Source: Ruminococcus sp. (GTDB lineage Bacteria; Bacillota; Clostridia; Oscillospirales; Ruminococcaceae). From it: a stretch of 64,000 nt of DNA. Shown here one piece after another: positions 41,018 through 49,866 of the stretch. Every line of letters starts with the position of its first letter. The stretch's first letter is position 1. The stretch is taken from positions 1 through 64,000 of the forward strand of contig JAGCWY010000133.1 of NCBI GenBank assembly GCA_017961625.1. Reading direction: 5' to 3'. The notes under the pieces were generated by a model. That model was not told where the DNA came from and ran no database searches. It saw only the letters and a program-made list of their open reading frames with translations. Made by a program: the position numbers and the translations under genes.

Positions 41018-41341
41018 ATGACTAAATCACAAAAGGAAGTCTGCAAAAAGATAGCAGAGCATTACAGCGCAAGCGTAAGGCTTGGGGTTCTGCAGGAAGA
41101 AGCTGCCGAACTTATAGTCGCAGTATCAAAAATTTACAGGGAAGCACCCGATGCCGCAGCGCGGTTTATTGATGCTCTTGCTGATGTATCCATTATGGTA
41201 CAGGAGCAGATATCCCGTATGGACGAGGACGAGCACGTTGATTTTCAGAAGAAAATAAACGAGAAGCTCGCAAAACGCATGGCTATCGTGATCTCGGAGC
41301 AGGGTGGTAGTGTGCATGATGATGGTGGAGCAGGACTTTGA
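41018..41341 (+). CDS. MazG-like protein, 107 aa
   Basis: ATG 41018 with AAAGGAGG 8 nt upstream. 'LQEEAAELIVAVSKI' and 'IDALADVSIMVQEQI' give the EExxE...D...D pattern of MazG-type nucleoside triphosphate pyrophosphohydrolases. Phage MazG can cleanse nucleotide pools or lower ppGpp; the precise substrate cannot be read from sequence. Confidence 0.78.
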   Translation: MTKSQKEVCKKIAEHYSASVRLGVLQEEAAELIVAVSKIYREAPDAAARFIDALADVSIMVQEQISRMDEDEHVDFQKKINEKLAKRMAIVISEQGGSVHDDGGAGL

Positions 41342-41372
41342 AAAGGTATTTTATTGATTTGGAGTTGAGAAA

Positions 41373-41558
41373 ATGACTGACGAAGAAACAAAACTAATGG
41401 AAAGCATAGTTGATAAACTGATAGCGGATAAGAGAGACCGCTCAGCACACAGTTATAACGACTATACAGACGATTCGGAAAGGCTAATAATATTAACTGT
41501 TGCAGAAATAAGATTTTTGTATAGTCATTTTACTGATGAAGATATCGACCAGTATTGA
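41373..41558 (+). CDS. Unknown small protein, 61 aa
   Basis: Acidic helical protein with a weak GGAG site. AT-richer than the tail genes, consistent with the accessory island. Function unknown. Confidence 0.62.
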   Translation: MTDEETKLMESIVDKLIADKRDRSAHSYNDYTDDSERLIILTVAEIRFLYSHFTDEDIDQY

Positions 41559-41595
41559 ATGATTAAAAAGGTAAATTACAACGGAGGTGAGCAGA

Positions 41596-41781
41596 ATGAC
41601 GATTGGTGAAGCTATACAGTATTTTGAAAAAACTGCTGACTATCTGGAAGAAAAAAAGCTAAAATATGAAATTGATAACACATACATACCTGCAAGGAAA
41701 GTGGACTGCTTGAAGAGTGCAACTGAATATCGACAGATAGCAGAGTGGCTAAAGGAGGCTAAACAGCATGGAAGTCATTGA
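41596..41781 (+). CDS. Unknown small protein, 61 aa
   Basis: ATG 41596 after GGAGGTG. It has 'CLKSATEYRQIAEWLKEAK', common in small phage proteins of unknown function. Overlaps the next gene by 14 nt. Confidence 0.68.
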   Translation: MTIGEAIQYFEKTADYLEEKKLKYEIDNTYIPARKVDCLKSATEYRQIAEWLKEAKQHGSH

Positions 41782-42100
41782 TAAGAACGAGTATGTCAGC
41801 AAGATTGAAGTAGTACGAATATTACAGAAAGCTTATGCTGAGGGCAGAGTAAAAGCAAATGACGGTTTAGTATCTGTTCTTGATGATATAAACGCCGCAG
41901 ACGTACAGCCTGTTGATAGGTGGATAATTTTTAAGGACAAACAGCCACAAGAAGGTGGCTTTTATCTGACATACTATGCAGAGCATATACACGTTTCACA
42001 GTGGTTTACGTCTAAGAATTGGTATAATGAACATGGCGGTAATGTATCAAGTATGGTTGAGTATTGGCAGCCACTTCCAAAACCGCCTGAAACGAGGTAA
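41768..42100 (+). CDS. DUF551-like protein, 110 aa
   Basis: The C-terminal 60 residues follow the DUF551 pattern: 'VDRWIIFKDKQPQEGGFYL' then 'MVEYWQPLPKPPE'. The N-terminal part is an 'IDKNEYVSKIEVVRIL' helix. Paralogous to the next gene. Function unknown. Confidence 0.75.
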   Translation: MEVIDKNEYVSKIEVVRILQKAYAEGRVKANDGLVSVLDDINAADVQPVDRWIIFKDKQPQEGGFYLTYYAEHIHVSQWFTSKNWYNEHGGNVSSMVEYWQPLPKPPETR

Positions 42101-42107
42101 AAAAGTA

Positions 42108-42341
42108 ATGTATATTAAACTTAGTGATTATATTATTGACATAAACGTACAGCCTGTTAATAAGTGGATAAGTGTTGATGAAGCATTACCAATATATGAC
42201 GGACTTGTGCTTATTTGCTATAATGATAAACGTATTAGATTAGGCGTTTATACTGAGGACGGTTGGTATAGTGACGAAGGTAATCTAATAATGGAACAGC
42301 CTGATTTTTGGGTGAGAATACCCGAACCGCCGAAGCAATGA
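42108..42341 (+). CDS. DUF551-like protein, 77 aa
   Basis: 'VNKWISVDEALPIYDGLVLI' and ending 'FWVRIPEPPKQ' show the same DUF551 pattern as the gene before. Start ATG 42108, 7 nt after the previous stop. Function unknown. Confidence 0.72.
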   Translation: MYIKLSDYIIDINVQPVNKWISVDEALPIYDGLVLICYNDKRIRLGVYTEDGWYSDEGNLIMEQPDFWVRIPEPPKQ

Positions 42342-42382
42342 AAAGGTAATTTTTGATCGATGATAATAAAGAGGTGAGATAG

Positions 42383-42553
42383 GTGCCTGATTGGACGGGT
42401 AATAAAGTATCGGTTTATGCGAACCTTGCAGCAAGTAGTCATTCGGAGCAGGAGCGTGAAAAAGATGACTACTATGCAACCCCACCCAAAGCATTGGATT
42501 TCTTAGCTTCGGGCAAAAAGAAAGGGCTGATTAAATCAGCTCTTCATTTCTAA
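42383..42553 (+). pseudogene. 5' remnant of adenine methyltransferase
   Basis: GTG 42383 (GAGGTGAGATAG upstream) opens a 56-aa frame, 'VPDWTGNKVSVYANLAASSH' then 'REKDDYYATPPKAL'. These match the N-terminus of phage DNA adenine methyltransferases (WTGN...LGASNH...NDYYATDPKA). Everything after the first 45 residues is missing and the frame runs into the convergent HTH gene. A second, shorter copy of the same N-terminus lies at 43930. Confidence 0.7.
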
Positions 42554-42701
42554 GTTTGTACTCAATTAGCTTTACAACATAGTCGGGTGGAGTTCTGCGG
42601 TTGCTATCCCAATCTTGAACCGTTCTGTAAGGAATTTCAAAGTATTTTGAAAAAGCTGCTATTGACATACCGCAAGTTGTGCGAAGTTCTCTGATTGTCA
42701 T
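42531..42701 (-). CDS. HTH protein, 56 aa
   Basis: ATG at 42699-42701 with GAGAGGTG upstream on the minus strand. It contains 'GMSIAAFSKYFEIPYRTVQD' followed by 'WDSNRRTPPDYVVKLIEYKL', a helix-turn-helix of the XRE/antitoxin type. Likely represses the promoter at 42974, where palindromic sites occur. Overlaps the truncated methyltransferase convergently. Confidence 0.78.
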   Translation of the reverse strand: MTIRELRTTCGMSIAAFSKYFEIPYRTVQDWDSNRRTPPDYVVKLIEYKLRNEELI

Positions 42702-42768
42702 ATTCTATCACCTCTCATAATAGCCCCTATTCTGCGGAGATTAGCCGCTCCGCTCGGCTGTGGTTTAT

Positions 42769-42918
42769 TTACTGTTCAACTATTTCATAATAGCAACCTT
42801 TAGGGCAGCTATACTTGTGATGATCTATATATACTTCTGCATCAAAGTAGTAATTGCACTCGCATTTTTCGTATTTGTTTCCTGTGCATTCTTCGACTAA
42901 ATAAACTATATACATCAT
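42769..42918 (-). CDS. Small Cys-rich protein, 49 aa
   Basis: ATG at 42916-42918 with GAAAGGAG upstream on the minus strand. It carries CECNYYF...CPKGCYY, a possible metal site, and tyrosines. First gene of a two-gene minus operon with the HTH gene. Function unknown. Confidence 0.68.
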   Translation of the reverse strand: MMYIVYLVEECTGNKYEKCECNYYFDAEVYIDHHKYSCPKGCYYEIVEQ

Positions 42919-42973
42919 AGTCAACGCTCCTTTCGAGTTGTACCGTTCGGGCTTTCACCCTTTTCTTGATTGT

Positions 42974-43002
42974 ATTATAACACGCAATGCGTATAAAGTC
43001 AA
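42974..43002 (-). promoter_or_regulatory. Sigma-A promoter of HTH operon
   Basis: Minus strand TTGACT, 17-nt spacer, TATAAT. The palindrome ACGCAATGCGT (42982-42992) lies between the -35 and -10 elements. Confidence 0.8.
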
Positions 43003-43036
43003 GAAGTTTTTGAGAAGATAGCACACGCATAGCGTA
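42982..43036. promoter_or_regulatory. Paired palindromic operators
   Basis: ACGCAATGCGT at 42982-42992 and ACGCATAGCGT at 43026-43036 share ACGCA-TGCGT/ACGC-GCGT arms 44 nt apart. One is inside the minus promoter, the other before the plus-strand gene. Probable binding sites of the HTH protein. Confidence 0.55.
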
Positions 43037-43161
43037 TATTTGTACATTTGCATAAATGAAAGAAGGTGATATTGTCAAAACTACACAAATTTGTGATGTC
43101 AGAGTACAAATTGACAGATTACGTGGAACGAAGAAAGGGGAATTTTATAAGGAGGAATAGA

Positions 43162-43530
43162 ATGAAAAATGATATGTCTGATACTTTGAAGTATCGCGCA
43201 CGAGTTTACATTGACAAAGCGGTGATTCCGCAAATTGAAGAAGATCTCAAAGTGATGGTTTACACACTTATAGGAGACAAGAAATTCGAAATAACCCATA
43301 GCCCTGAAGGATTTGACACATATCCTTCTTGTAAAGACTGGCAAAAAGATTATTGTCCTTGTAAACGGAAGAAGTATCAAGCTCGATTATCAGAACACGC
43401 ACTGTACTGGTATGGCGATAGCCGCATAGAAATTTATTGCAAGATTATAGCTTCTATTGCTGGCACAAAGGTTTATATGCCGTTTTCAAGTATACCAAGA
43501 ACAGTGGCACATGATGAACAAGAGGATTGA
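43162..43530 (+). CDS. Unknown protein, 122 aa
   Basis: ATG 43162 with AAGGAGG 6 nt upstream. An in-frame start near 43066 would add 32 residues with a weaker site. It contains 'CKDWQKDYCPCKRKK', a cysteine cluster. AT-rich. Function unknown. Confidence 0.68.
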   Translation: MKNDMSDTLKYRARVYIDKAVIPQIEEDLKVMVYTLIGDKKFEITHSPEGFDTYPSCKDWQKDYCPCKRKKYQARLSEHALYWYGDSRIEIYCKIIASIAGTKVYMPFSSIPRTVAHDEQED

Positions 43531-43558
43531 AAATGTGTCTTTTATCGGAGGTGAGTAA

Positions 43559-43897
43559 GTGAATCTTGATAATTGTATTATCAAATGGGATATAAACACG
43601 TTGAAAATCCTTGTGTGGGAATGTATGACAATGCCACACTACCAAGCCTTGTTTGTTACTAATGACTTTATGACTAAATCATTAGTAAAAGAGTGGTGTA
43701 GGATGGCGTTGTCACGAAACGCCGAGATTAAATCAGATATTATAACCTTTTCTAATGGAAGTAGTATAAAGTTTGTAGAAACTAAATCTACAGCGAGAGC
43801 ATATAGGGTTCATAAGATATTGATTGATGACGATGTTGATTCTAAAACTATAAAAGAAGTGCTAAAACCATATATCCGAGATTATTATGAAAATTAA
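43559..43897 (+). CDS. Possible NTPase-domain fragment, 112 aa
   Basis: GTG start after GGAGGTG. 'DIITFSNGSSIKFVETKSTA' and 'RVHKILIDDDVDSK' resemble the middle of a terminase or helicase motor: a beta strand with the 'TFSNGS.I.F' pattern and then a Walker B-like hydrophobic-DD. The Walker A part is absent. It may be a domesticated fragment or a dominant-negative factor; this is inference. Confidence 0.55.
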   Translation: MNLDNCIIKWDINTLKILVWECMTMPHYQALFVTNDFMTKSLVKEWCRMALSRNAEIKSDIITFSNGSSIKFVETKSTARAYRVHKILIDDDVDSKTIKEVLKPYIRDYYEN

Positions 43898-43929
43898 ACG
43901 GTTCTTTTATTTGATAAGGGGATGATATA

Positions 43930-44004
43930 GTGAAAGACTGGGCAGGCAATAAGACATCTGTCTATGCTATAACACTTCACATCTCAAATATTAATTGTCA
44001 ATAG
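43930..44004 (+). pseudogene. Second 5' remnant of methyltransferase
   Basis: GTG 43930 reads 'VKDWAGNKTSVYA' and then loses similarity and stops at 44002. It repeats the first 13 residues of the remnant at 42383 (VPDWTGNKVSVYA). The two remnants bracket the HTH operon and two unknown genes. Confidence 0.6.
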
Positions 44005-44039
44005 GCAAATACTGCTATGCTGTAAAAATCCTGCTCCAC

Positions 44040-44052
44040 AACCTTATATATC
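44040..44052 (+). promoter_or_regulatory. Late-promoter motif copy 7
   Basis: AACCTTATATATC, 59 nt upstream of the GTG at 44099; restarts late transcription after the island. Confidence 0.67.
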
Positions 44053-44098
44053 ATATATACCCATGATATATCAATTCATACAGAAAGGAGCAGGAAAC

Positions 44099-45559
44099 GT
44101 GAAAAAACAGCCATTTGTGAACTTTGTCTTTGCAGGAGTCAATCTGACAAGTTTTGGTTTCATGATACCGTCAGCGTTTTCTGCGCTTGAGATGTCGGCT
44201 TCCCAGTTCACCAGTTCTACGCAGTGGACACTGACTGTGAGCATAGCTTCTGATGCTTCGAGAAAAGCCAATGGAGCTGCATTTGAAGCTTTATTGTATA
44301 CTGCGGCTCAGGCTGCGAACAAGTATCCGTCGTCACAGGGTATACCCGTTTCTTTCTTATACGGATATATAGATGACTTTGGCAATGTAACGGAGTTCAC
44401 GTCATACAGTGGGTGGACACTTACCTTTACAGCTTCCACTACCGGAATGTATATGATATATAAGATAAGCGGTCTTGCGGAGCTTGACCCTCAGGATCAT
44501 ATGCCTGTGTTCCGTGTCCCGTCACTCTGCGGATATGTGCAGCCGTCGGCAGTGCTGACAGCTTTTGCAAAGAGTACGAGAATGACCGACTACTATATGC
44601 TCGATGTAGACCATAATGATACTCCGACATATATAAACCACGGTCCTATGACTACGAGCATGGATTCATATGTAAGGGGTTCGTACAATGGAACCGATGA
44701 ATATGATAAATTCCCGGGTCTGCTCAGACTGTCAAAGAGTTATAACGCTTCAAGGGAAGCAGCAGGCTTACGCAGAGGATACAGGACTCTCAAGCAGGTG
44801 ATGAACAATGCAAGTGTCACACCTGTAAAGAGTTTCCTTAAACAGTCAAATACTGATATGACACCGCAGTGTTCTTCGTTTTCATTCTGGATAACAGAGC
44901 CCACGATGACTTCCCCCGGTGTCATACACTATAAAAGTAATGCAAACCTGCTTACCACGCATAGTGCTGATGTGCTTGAATTCGGCACGGCAAACACAAA
45001 TGTGTTCACTTTATCCGGCTCCTATAACGGTGTCGCATACAATATGACGGATATGAACTTTACCCAGGTTGGCTTTGCAGTTGACGGCAGCGGTAATTCC
45101 ATAGCCGAGGGGGCACAGGTAGTCAACACATGGAGCAGTAATCTGACAGATGTGTTTCAGTCGGTGAACATAATAAATGATGTGAATGCACTGGCTTCTC
45201 AGTTCTCGGGAGATTTTACGGTGCAGATACCGGGTACTGTAAAGACCTATCAGGTAGCTCAGCCTGTATCCCTGCTCGTCATGACGGGCGGAACGCTGTC
45301 TCCCGTGACAGGTGTATACAACATCGTATCCGTTGCACATAATATCTCCAATTCCTTTATAACCACACTGAAACTGCAGAGGCTTGTAATGAGCAGTGCG
45401 AACGCTGTGGCTGCCGCTCAGAATATCCTTGTGGATTCATCGGCGGTGTATGGGAACAATTCATACAGGAAGACAAAGAATATAATAACGCCGTACAAGG
45501 TGGATTTCGGTACTATGTATCCTGATTTCCCTGCTCTTGTAGGCGGAGTGGAGTGCTGA
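44099..45559 (+). CDS. Baseplate hub protein
   Basis: 486 aa from GTG 44099 (AAAGGAG 8 nt upstream). Beta-rich, with the C-terminal 'VAHNISNSFITTLKLQRLVM' segment typical of gp27/gpD-like hub proteins. The hub forms the centre of the baseplate under the tube and carries the spike. The following genes are cell-wall hydrolases and an OB-fold spike-like protein, as expected. Confidence 0.75.
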   Translation: MKKQPFVNFVFAGVNLTSFGFMIPSAFSALEMSASQFTSSTQWTLTVSIASDASRKANGAAFEALLYTAAQAANKYPSSQGIPVSFLYGYIDDFGNVTEFTSYSGWTLTFTASTTGMYMIYKISGLAELDPQDHMPVFRVPSLCGYVQPSAVLTAFAKSTRMTDYYMLDVDHNDTPTYINHGPMTTSMDSYVRGSYNGTDEYDKFPGLLRLSKSYNASREAAGLRRGYRTLKQVMNNASVTPVKSFLKQSNTDMTPQCSSFSFWITEPTMTSPGVIHYKSNANLLTTHSADVLEFGTANTNVFTLSGSYNGVAYNMTDMNFTQVGFAVDGSGNSIAEGAQVVNTWSSNLTDVFQSVNIINDVNALASQFSGDFTVQIPGTVKTYQVAQPVSLLVMTGGTLSPVTGVYNIVSVAHNISNSFITTLKLQRLVMSSANAVAAAQNILVDSSAVYGNNSYRKTKNIITPYKVDFGTMYPDFPALVGGVEC

Positions 45560-45562
45560 TAT

Positions 45563-45952
45563 ATGGATTATACCCCTCTTACATTTGCACCCTACACGGT
45601 GCTTCATGAATGGGATACTGACGGAAAGCTCATATACACAGGTGCTGATATAACGGCTGACAGTGTGTACAGTTATTCGAGCGGCAGGGTCATTGCAGTC
45701 GGAAAGGACACAGACCTTTTCAGCTATTCGGTGACTGTACAGTACGATGTATTCAATATCCTGCGGTACGGTAATCTCAGCGAGATCGCTGTCGGAGCAG
45801 GAGATATCCTGCAGGAAGGAACGCTGCTCGGCAAGGCTGACAGGTTTCTGCATTTTGAGTATGCTACAAAGGAGCAGGGAAGCTCCCGGTGGCCTGTAAG
45901 AGTAGGAGATCAGACTTACTGGAAACATGATCCTTCGGAGCTGATACTATGA
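45563..45952 (+). CDS. M23-peptidase-like protein, 129 aa
   Basis: 'YSSGRVIAVGKDTDLFSYSV' then 'GNLSEIAVGAGDILQEGTLL' and 'FLHFEY' (His97) follow the LytM/M23 fold. The first zinc ligands (HxxxD) and the usual HxH are incomplete, so it may be an inactive, structural version. Lies between the hub and two lysins, with a 4-nt overlap. Confidence 0.68.
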   Translation: MDYTPLTFAPYTVLHEWDTDGKLIYTGADITADSVYSYSSGRVIAVGKDTDLFSYSVTVQYDVFNILRYGNLSEIAVGAGDILQEGTLLGKADRFLHFEYATKEQGSSRWPVRVGDQTYWKHDPSELIL

Positions 45953-47025
45953 CAAGAGTTGAATATGCTGTTCAGTGGTGTCTTTCAATAGCCGCTGACG
46001 ACTCTCACGGATACTCACAGATACACAGATGGGGACCTGACTATGACTGTTCGTCTTTTATCATAACAGCTTATCAGAATGCAGGTATTCCCGTTAAGGA
46101 CAATGGCGCGACCAATACCCGTAATATACAGGAAGTGTTCACAAAGTGCGGATTTGTTGTCGTACCGAACTGGAACAAGGATACGGGAGCAGGTCTTGTC
46201 CGCGGAGATGTTGTACTCAATACTCAGCGCCATGTTGAAATGTATATCGGCAACGGAAAGGTCGTCAAGGCTTCTTCTGATGAATTCAGAGGTATTCAGG
46301 GCGCAACTTCGGGAGACCAGACCAAAGAAGAGATATGGGTGTCTAATTACCACAACTATCCGTGGGACGTAGCACTCCGTTACCTTAATCAGACAGAACA
46401 GTATACCGGTGAGCCTGCTTCATTCCCGAGTGCGGCAGAGTATGGCATAGATGGTTCTATGATAAGCATAGAACCCGACTATACAGAGATAAGGTCATAT
46501 ATGACCACCCTTGACAGAACGTCAAAAAACGTCGATTATGAAGCTCTCAGAGAGCTTGGCGTTATAGGTACGGTCATAGAAGCAGGCTACCTGTATGATA
46601 AAAGCCATGTAGAGGCCGCTCAGTTCAGAAGTCCTGCTCTTGAAGCCCAGGTCGCAGCTGCAAAAGAAGCGGATATGCCCTATGGTCTGTATACCATAGT
46701 GAGGGCAAGGAATATAGCGGAAGCTAATCTTGAGCTCAAATGGTTCAGAATATATATCCAGAAATATACTCCGCCGCTGGGAGTGTGGCTCATGCTCGAT
46801 ATGACTGCCCCCGTGGCTATGAATGACCTTGTGATCAGGCGATATCGAGAACTGCTTGAAGCCTCCGGTCTTAAAGGTAAAATGGGATTCTATGTCACCC
46901 GTGCTCAGCTCGAAAAGATAACATGGGATAAGTGGCAGGACGACTGGCTTCTGTGGCTCGTAGACCATGTAGACGATACGGAAGATATCGAGCAGCTGCT
47001 CACGCCTGAGTTCTTCGACCTTTAA
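45949..47025 (+). CDS. Tail lysin: NlpC/P60 plus GH25-like
   Basis: 358 aa. The N-terminal cysteine peptidase domain has 'YDCSSF' (Cys34) and 'RHVEMYIGNG' (His95). The C-terminal part, from about residue 175, resembles a GH25-type TIM barrel ('VIGTVIEAGYLYD', 'VWLMLDM', 'GFYVTRAQL'). Together they would cut peptide and glycan bonds of peptidoglycan during entry or lysis. Position in the baseplate cluster favours an entry role. Confidence 0.82.
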   Translation: MTRVEYAVQWCLSIAADDSHGYSQIHRWGPDYDCSSFIITAYQNAGIPVKDNGATNTRNIQEVFTKCGFVVVPNWNKDTGAGLVRGDVVLNTQRHVEMYIGNGKVVKASSDEFRGIQGATSGDQTKEEIWVSNYHNYPWDVALRYLNQTEQYTGEPASFPSAAEYGIDGSMISIEPDYTEIRSYMTTLDRTSKNVDYEALRELGVIGTVIEAGYLYDKSHVEAAQFRSPALEAQVAAAKEADMPYGLYTIVRARNIAEANLELKWFRIYIQKYTPPLGVWLMLDMTAPVAMNDLVIRRYRELLEASGLKGKMGFYVTRAQLEKITWDKWQDDWLLWLVDHVDDTEDIEQLLTPEFFDL

Positions 47026-47113
47026 AATGGTAATATGAATAACCTGTGGTCAAAAAATCCCTATAGCCTGAGACAAAACTCATGGTAATTTCTTTACATC
47101 GGAGGTGTGACCT

Positions 47114-49252
47114 GTGGCATATATAGCAAGACTTTCTGCTCCGGGCAATACCGACCCGAACTGGATACAGCGCGACGGCGGTCACGGCGGAAAGAACCCA
47201 TGTATCGAGGGTACGACTCCTGTTGTGCCCGGCTCTGTCCTTTCAAACTGTACAGGATATGTGGTAGGTCGCTGGCTCGAACTGTTCGGTGATGTGGCAT
47301 ACGATCTGCCGTGGCAACTTAATGCAGGTCAGTACTGGCCCAATGTGGGGAACGGACTTACAAAAGGAAGTGTTCCTCAGCTCGGTGCTGTCGGCTGCTA
47401 TGCGAGCACTACAGGCGATGCAGGCCATGTCCTCATAGTGGAGCAGGTGAATGCCGACGGAAGTATAGTTACATCAGAAAGTGCCTATGGCGGTACGAGA
47501 TGGTATTCACAGACACTGTATCCGCCCGGCTATACATGGAACAGTTATTTCCGTCTGCAGGGTTTCATCTATAACCCCAAGAGTGTTTTCACATCAGCTG
47601 CCAAGATAGAGGCCTTTATAAAAGCAGCTAAGGACTGTATAGGGAAAAAAGCTTCCGATCTGGGACTAAAGGATACAAGTTCCTGCTCTGCTGCCTTCGT
47701 TGTATATTGTGCAAAGCAGGTATCCGACCTTGTGGGTACGGTCATACCCGATATCGAAGAGACTTCGGATTTTACCGACAAGGCTGTTGAACTTGAAATG
47801 GGTTCGTTCAAAAAGGGTGCGCTCTATAACCTTGCGGTCACTCCCGAGCCGGGCGATATCATGCTCGAAAGAACGGGGCAGACACGTAAGTATCAGAGCA
47901 AGACAGACTGCGATGCCATGTATATCGTAACGGGCGTAGAGGATAATATAATAGAGATAGTTACAATTGAGAATAATGGTCGTATCCGTTCTTCAAAGAG
48001 AAAGAAGAACGAAAAGACTATTATAGGCTATTATCGCCCAAAATGGTCGCTTGTGAATAATTATACTTCCGGTATGCTCGGATATGCCGCTCTCGGTAAA
48101 TTCTACGAAACGGAAAATACAAGGGAAGATGCTACTGTCCGTGAGGTGGGATATCTCGACAGTGAGAATAAACCTACTATAAATAAGAGCAGTGTAAAAC
48201 TGTCGATAGTCAATTATACCACAATGCTCTCGTCAGTTATGGACGGTCTGCTCGTTCCCTGCATGATAACCAATAATATCGGAACGAATGTAGGTTTTGA
48301 CGGGGATATAGACCCGAAAGCCAGGGAGATAATACAGTTCCTCTGCGGCAAAGGTCTTAATTCAGCTGCTGCGGTAGGCATCTGTGCCAATATCCAGCAT
48401 GAGTCGGGATATAATACTGCTGCGGTAGGCGACTATGGTACCAGCTTCGGACTGTGTCAGTGGCATTACGGGCGCGGCGACCGCATGAAGCAGATGGCAG
48501 GCTCCGACTGGCAGAACAATCTGTCAGGTCAGCTCGAATATCTGTGGTCGGAACTGCAGACCGGCTACGCAGGCAGCACCCTGCAGCCGATAATGCAGGT
48601 ACCCGATACGGAGCAGGGCGCAAGACAGGCAGCCGATATATTTGTAAGGAATTTCGAGATACCGGCAAATGTTGACAATGAGTCGGCAAAACGACAGAAT
48701 ACTGCAAGCAGTCTGTATCAGCACATCGTGGTACAGATGACTACGACCTCAAAGAGCAGTTCAAAGGTAAAAAGTCAGATACTGACAGGCAATACCATTG
48801 AGATACCCTCATGGGTGCCGCAGGCAGGCATTGATACCACATATTCAAATTACCCGTTTCTGTATAACGTGTGGGGTTCTTCCACAAAGCAGTATCAGGT
48901 ATCAAGGATATGGAACAGCAAGGGACGTAAGTCCAACAGGAATATAGCTACCATAGATGGTTTTTACCTTGTTGCACTAAAAACGACATTTGGCTATTCC
49001 GGCGACAAGGTATCCATAGTACTCGAAAACGGCGCAGTCATAAACTGCATTATCGCTGACAGTAAAGGTGATGAAAATGCAGGGGCTTCCTTTGCCGATT
49101 ACGGTCATACCGCTTCAAACGGCAGAGCCAATATCGTCGAATGGGAGGGCTGCGACCCGGGTACTCAGTCGATAATGAATAAAAGGATAGATATATCGGG
49201 CTGGAAAGGACAGAACGTAAAGAAGATAATAAACGGTGGAAGCATACTTTGA
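47114..49252 (+). CDS. Multi-domain tail-associated lysin
   Basis: 712 aa, GTG start after GGAGGTGTG. The CHAP domain has Cys46 (NCTGYVVG) and His105 (GHVLIVE). A second NlpC/P60-like domain has Cys191. A phage tail lysozyme domain begins near residue 400, with 'GICANIQHESGYN' and likely Glu430. The C-terminal domain (about 590-712), 'GFYLVALKTTFGYSGDKV', resembles a 3D/barwin-like fold. Such proteins digest the cell wall locally below the baseplate. Confidence 0.85.
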   Translation: MAYIARLSAPGNTDPNWIQRDGGHGGKNPCIEGTTPVVPGSVLSNCTGYVVGRWLELFGDVAYDLPWQLNAGQYWPNVGNGLTKGSVPQLGAVGCYASTTGDAGHVLIVEQVNADGSIVTSESAYGGTRWYSQTLYPPGYTWNSYFRLQGFIYNPKSVFTSAAKIEAFIKAAKDCIGKKASDLGLKDTSSCSAAFVVYCAKQVSDLVGTVIPDIEETSDFTDKAVELEMGSFKKGALYNLAVTPEPGDIMLERTGQTRKYQSKTDCDAMYIVTGVEDNIIEIVTIENNGRIRSSKRKKNEKTIIGYYRPKWSLVNNYTSGMLGYAALGKFYETENTREDATVREVGYLDSENKPTINKSSVKLSIVNYTTMLSSVMDGLLVPCMITNNIGTNVGFDGDIDPKAREIIQFLCGKGLNSAAAVGICANIQHESGYNTAAVGDYGTSFGLCQWHYGRGDRMKQMAGSDWQNNLSGQLEYLWSELQTGYAGSTLQPIMQVPDTEQGARQAADIFVRNFEIPANVDNESAKRQNTASSLYQHIVVQMTTTSKSSSKVKSQILTGNTIEIPSWVPQAGIDTTYSNYPFLYNVWGSSTKQYQVSRIWNSKGRKSNRNIATIDGFYLVALKTTFGYSGDKVSIVLENGAVINCIIADSKGDENAGASFADYGHTASNGRANIVEWEGCDPGTQSIMNKRIDISGWKGQNVKKIINGGSIL

Positions 49253-49302
49253 TTATTTAATCAAACTATGATTACATAATACTATTTCAGGGGGAAATAA
49301 TT

Positions 49303-49563
49303 ATGCCTACATCATTCAAATGCAGGAACTGCGGTCTGGAACTCGGATATGAGGAAAGTTATTGTGAGGACTGTATCGACTACCTTATAGCCACGGACAA
49401 AATGCCATACGAACTCCGCTGGAAGTTCAGATACAGCGGCGGCGGTTGTCTCGGCTGCGATCTCATTATGACAAATAAAGGCGGTAAGTGTGAGGACTGT
49501 GTAAGGTCGCATACACCTGCTCCGCCGTTCACCGATAACTATGTGAAAGGTGGGTATTCATGA
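49303..49563 (+). CDS. Double zinc-finger protein, 86 aa
   Basis: Four CxxC pairs (CRNC, CEDC, CLGC, CEDC) make two small zinc ribbons. GGGGG upstream. Lies in the baseplate operon with a 4-nt overlap to the OB-fold gene, so it may be an assembly factor. Confidence 0.75.
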   Translation: MPTSFKCRNCGLELGYEESYCEDCIDYLIATDKMPYELRWKFRYSGGGCLGCDLIMTNKGGKCEDCVRSHTPAPPFTDNYVKGGYS

Positions 49564-49862
49564 TCACTTTCGGATACGTAAAAGACCATCAGTATGCCAA
49601 TGACGGTACGCTTATGATAAAGATAAGGATACCGTCCGTTCACGGTGCATACGACAGGTCACAGTACAGGGGCAAGACGATACATAACTATGTAGAGGAC
49701 AGCGAGCTCCCGTGGATACCGTCTGTCCTGCTTCCACATCTTCCTGCCGAGGGTGAGGTGGCAGCAGTAGCCGCTATGGACAGCGGTCTGAGTAACTTCA
49801 TAGTTCTCGGACTTACAGGCGGAAGCTACAATTCAGGGGCTACAAATCCCGAATTGAGGTGA
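49560..49862 (+). CDS. OB-fold baseplate spike-like protein, 100 aa
   Basis: 'YANDGTLMIKIRIPSVHGAY' followed by 'LPAEGEVAAVAAMDSGLSNF' is the pattern of the gp5/gpV N-terminal OB domain that anchors the spike on the hub. It is short, without a spike beta-helix or PAAR-like tip. Confidence 0.7.
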   Translation: MITFGYVKDHQYANDGTLMIKIRIPSVHGAYDRSQYRGKTIHNYVEDSELPWIPSVLLPHLPAEGEVAAVAAMDSGLSNFIVLGLTGGSYNSGATNPELR

Positions 49863-49866
49863 TGCT

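Noticed and set aside
42974..43036. Attachment site for integration
   Set aside because: The palindromes are better explained as operators; no integrase gene is in the window.
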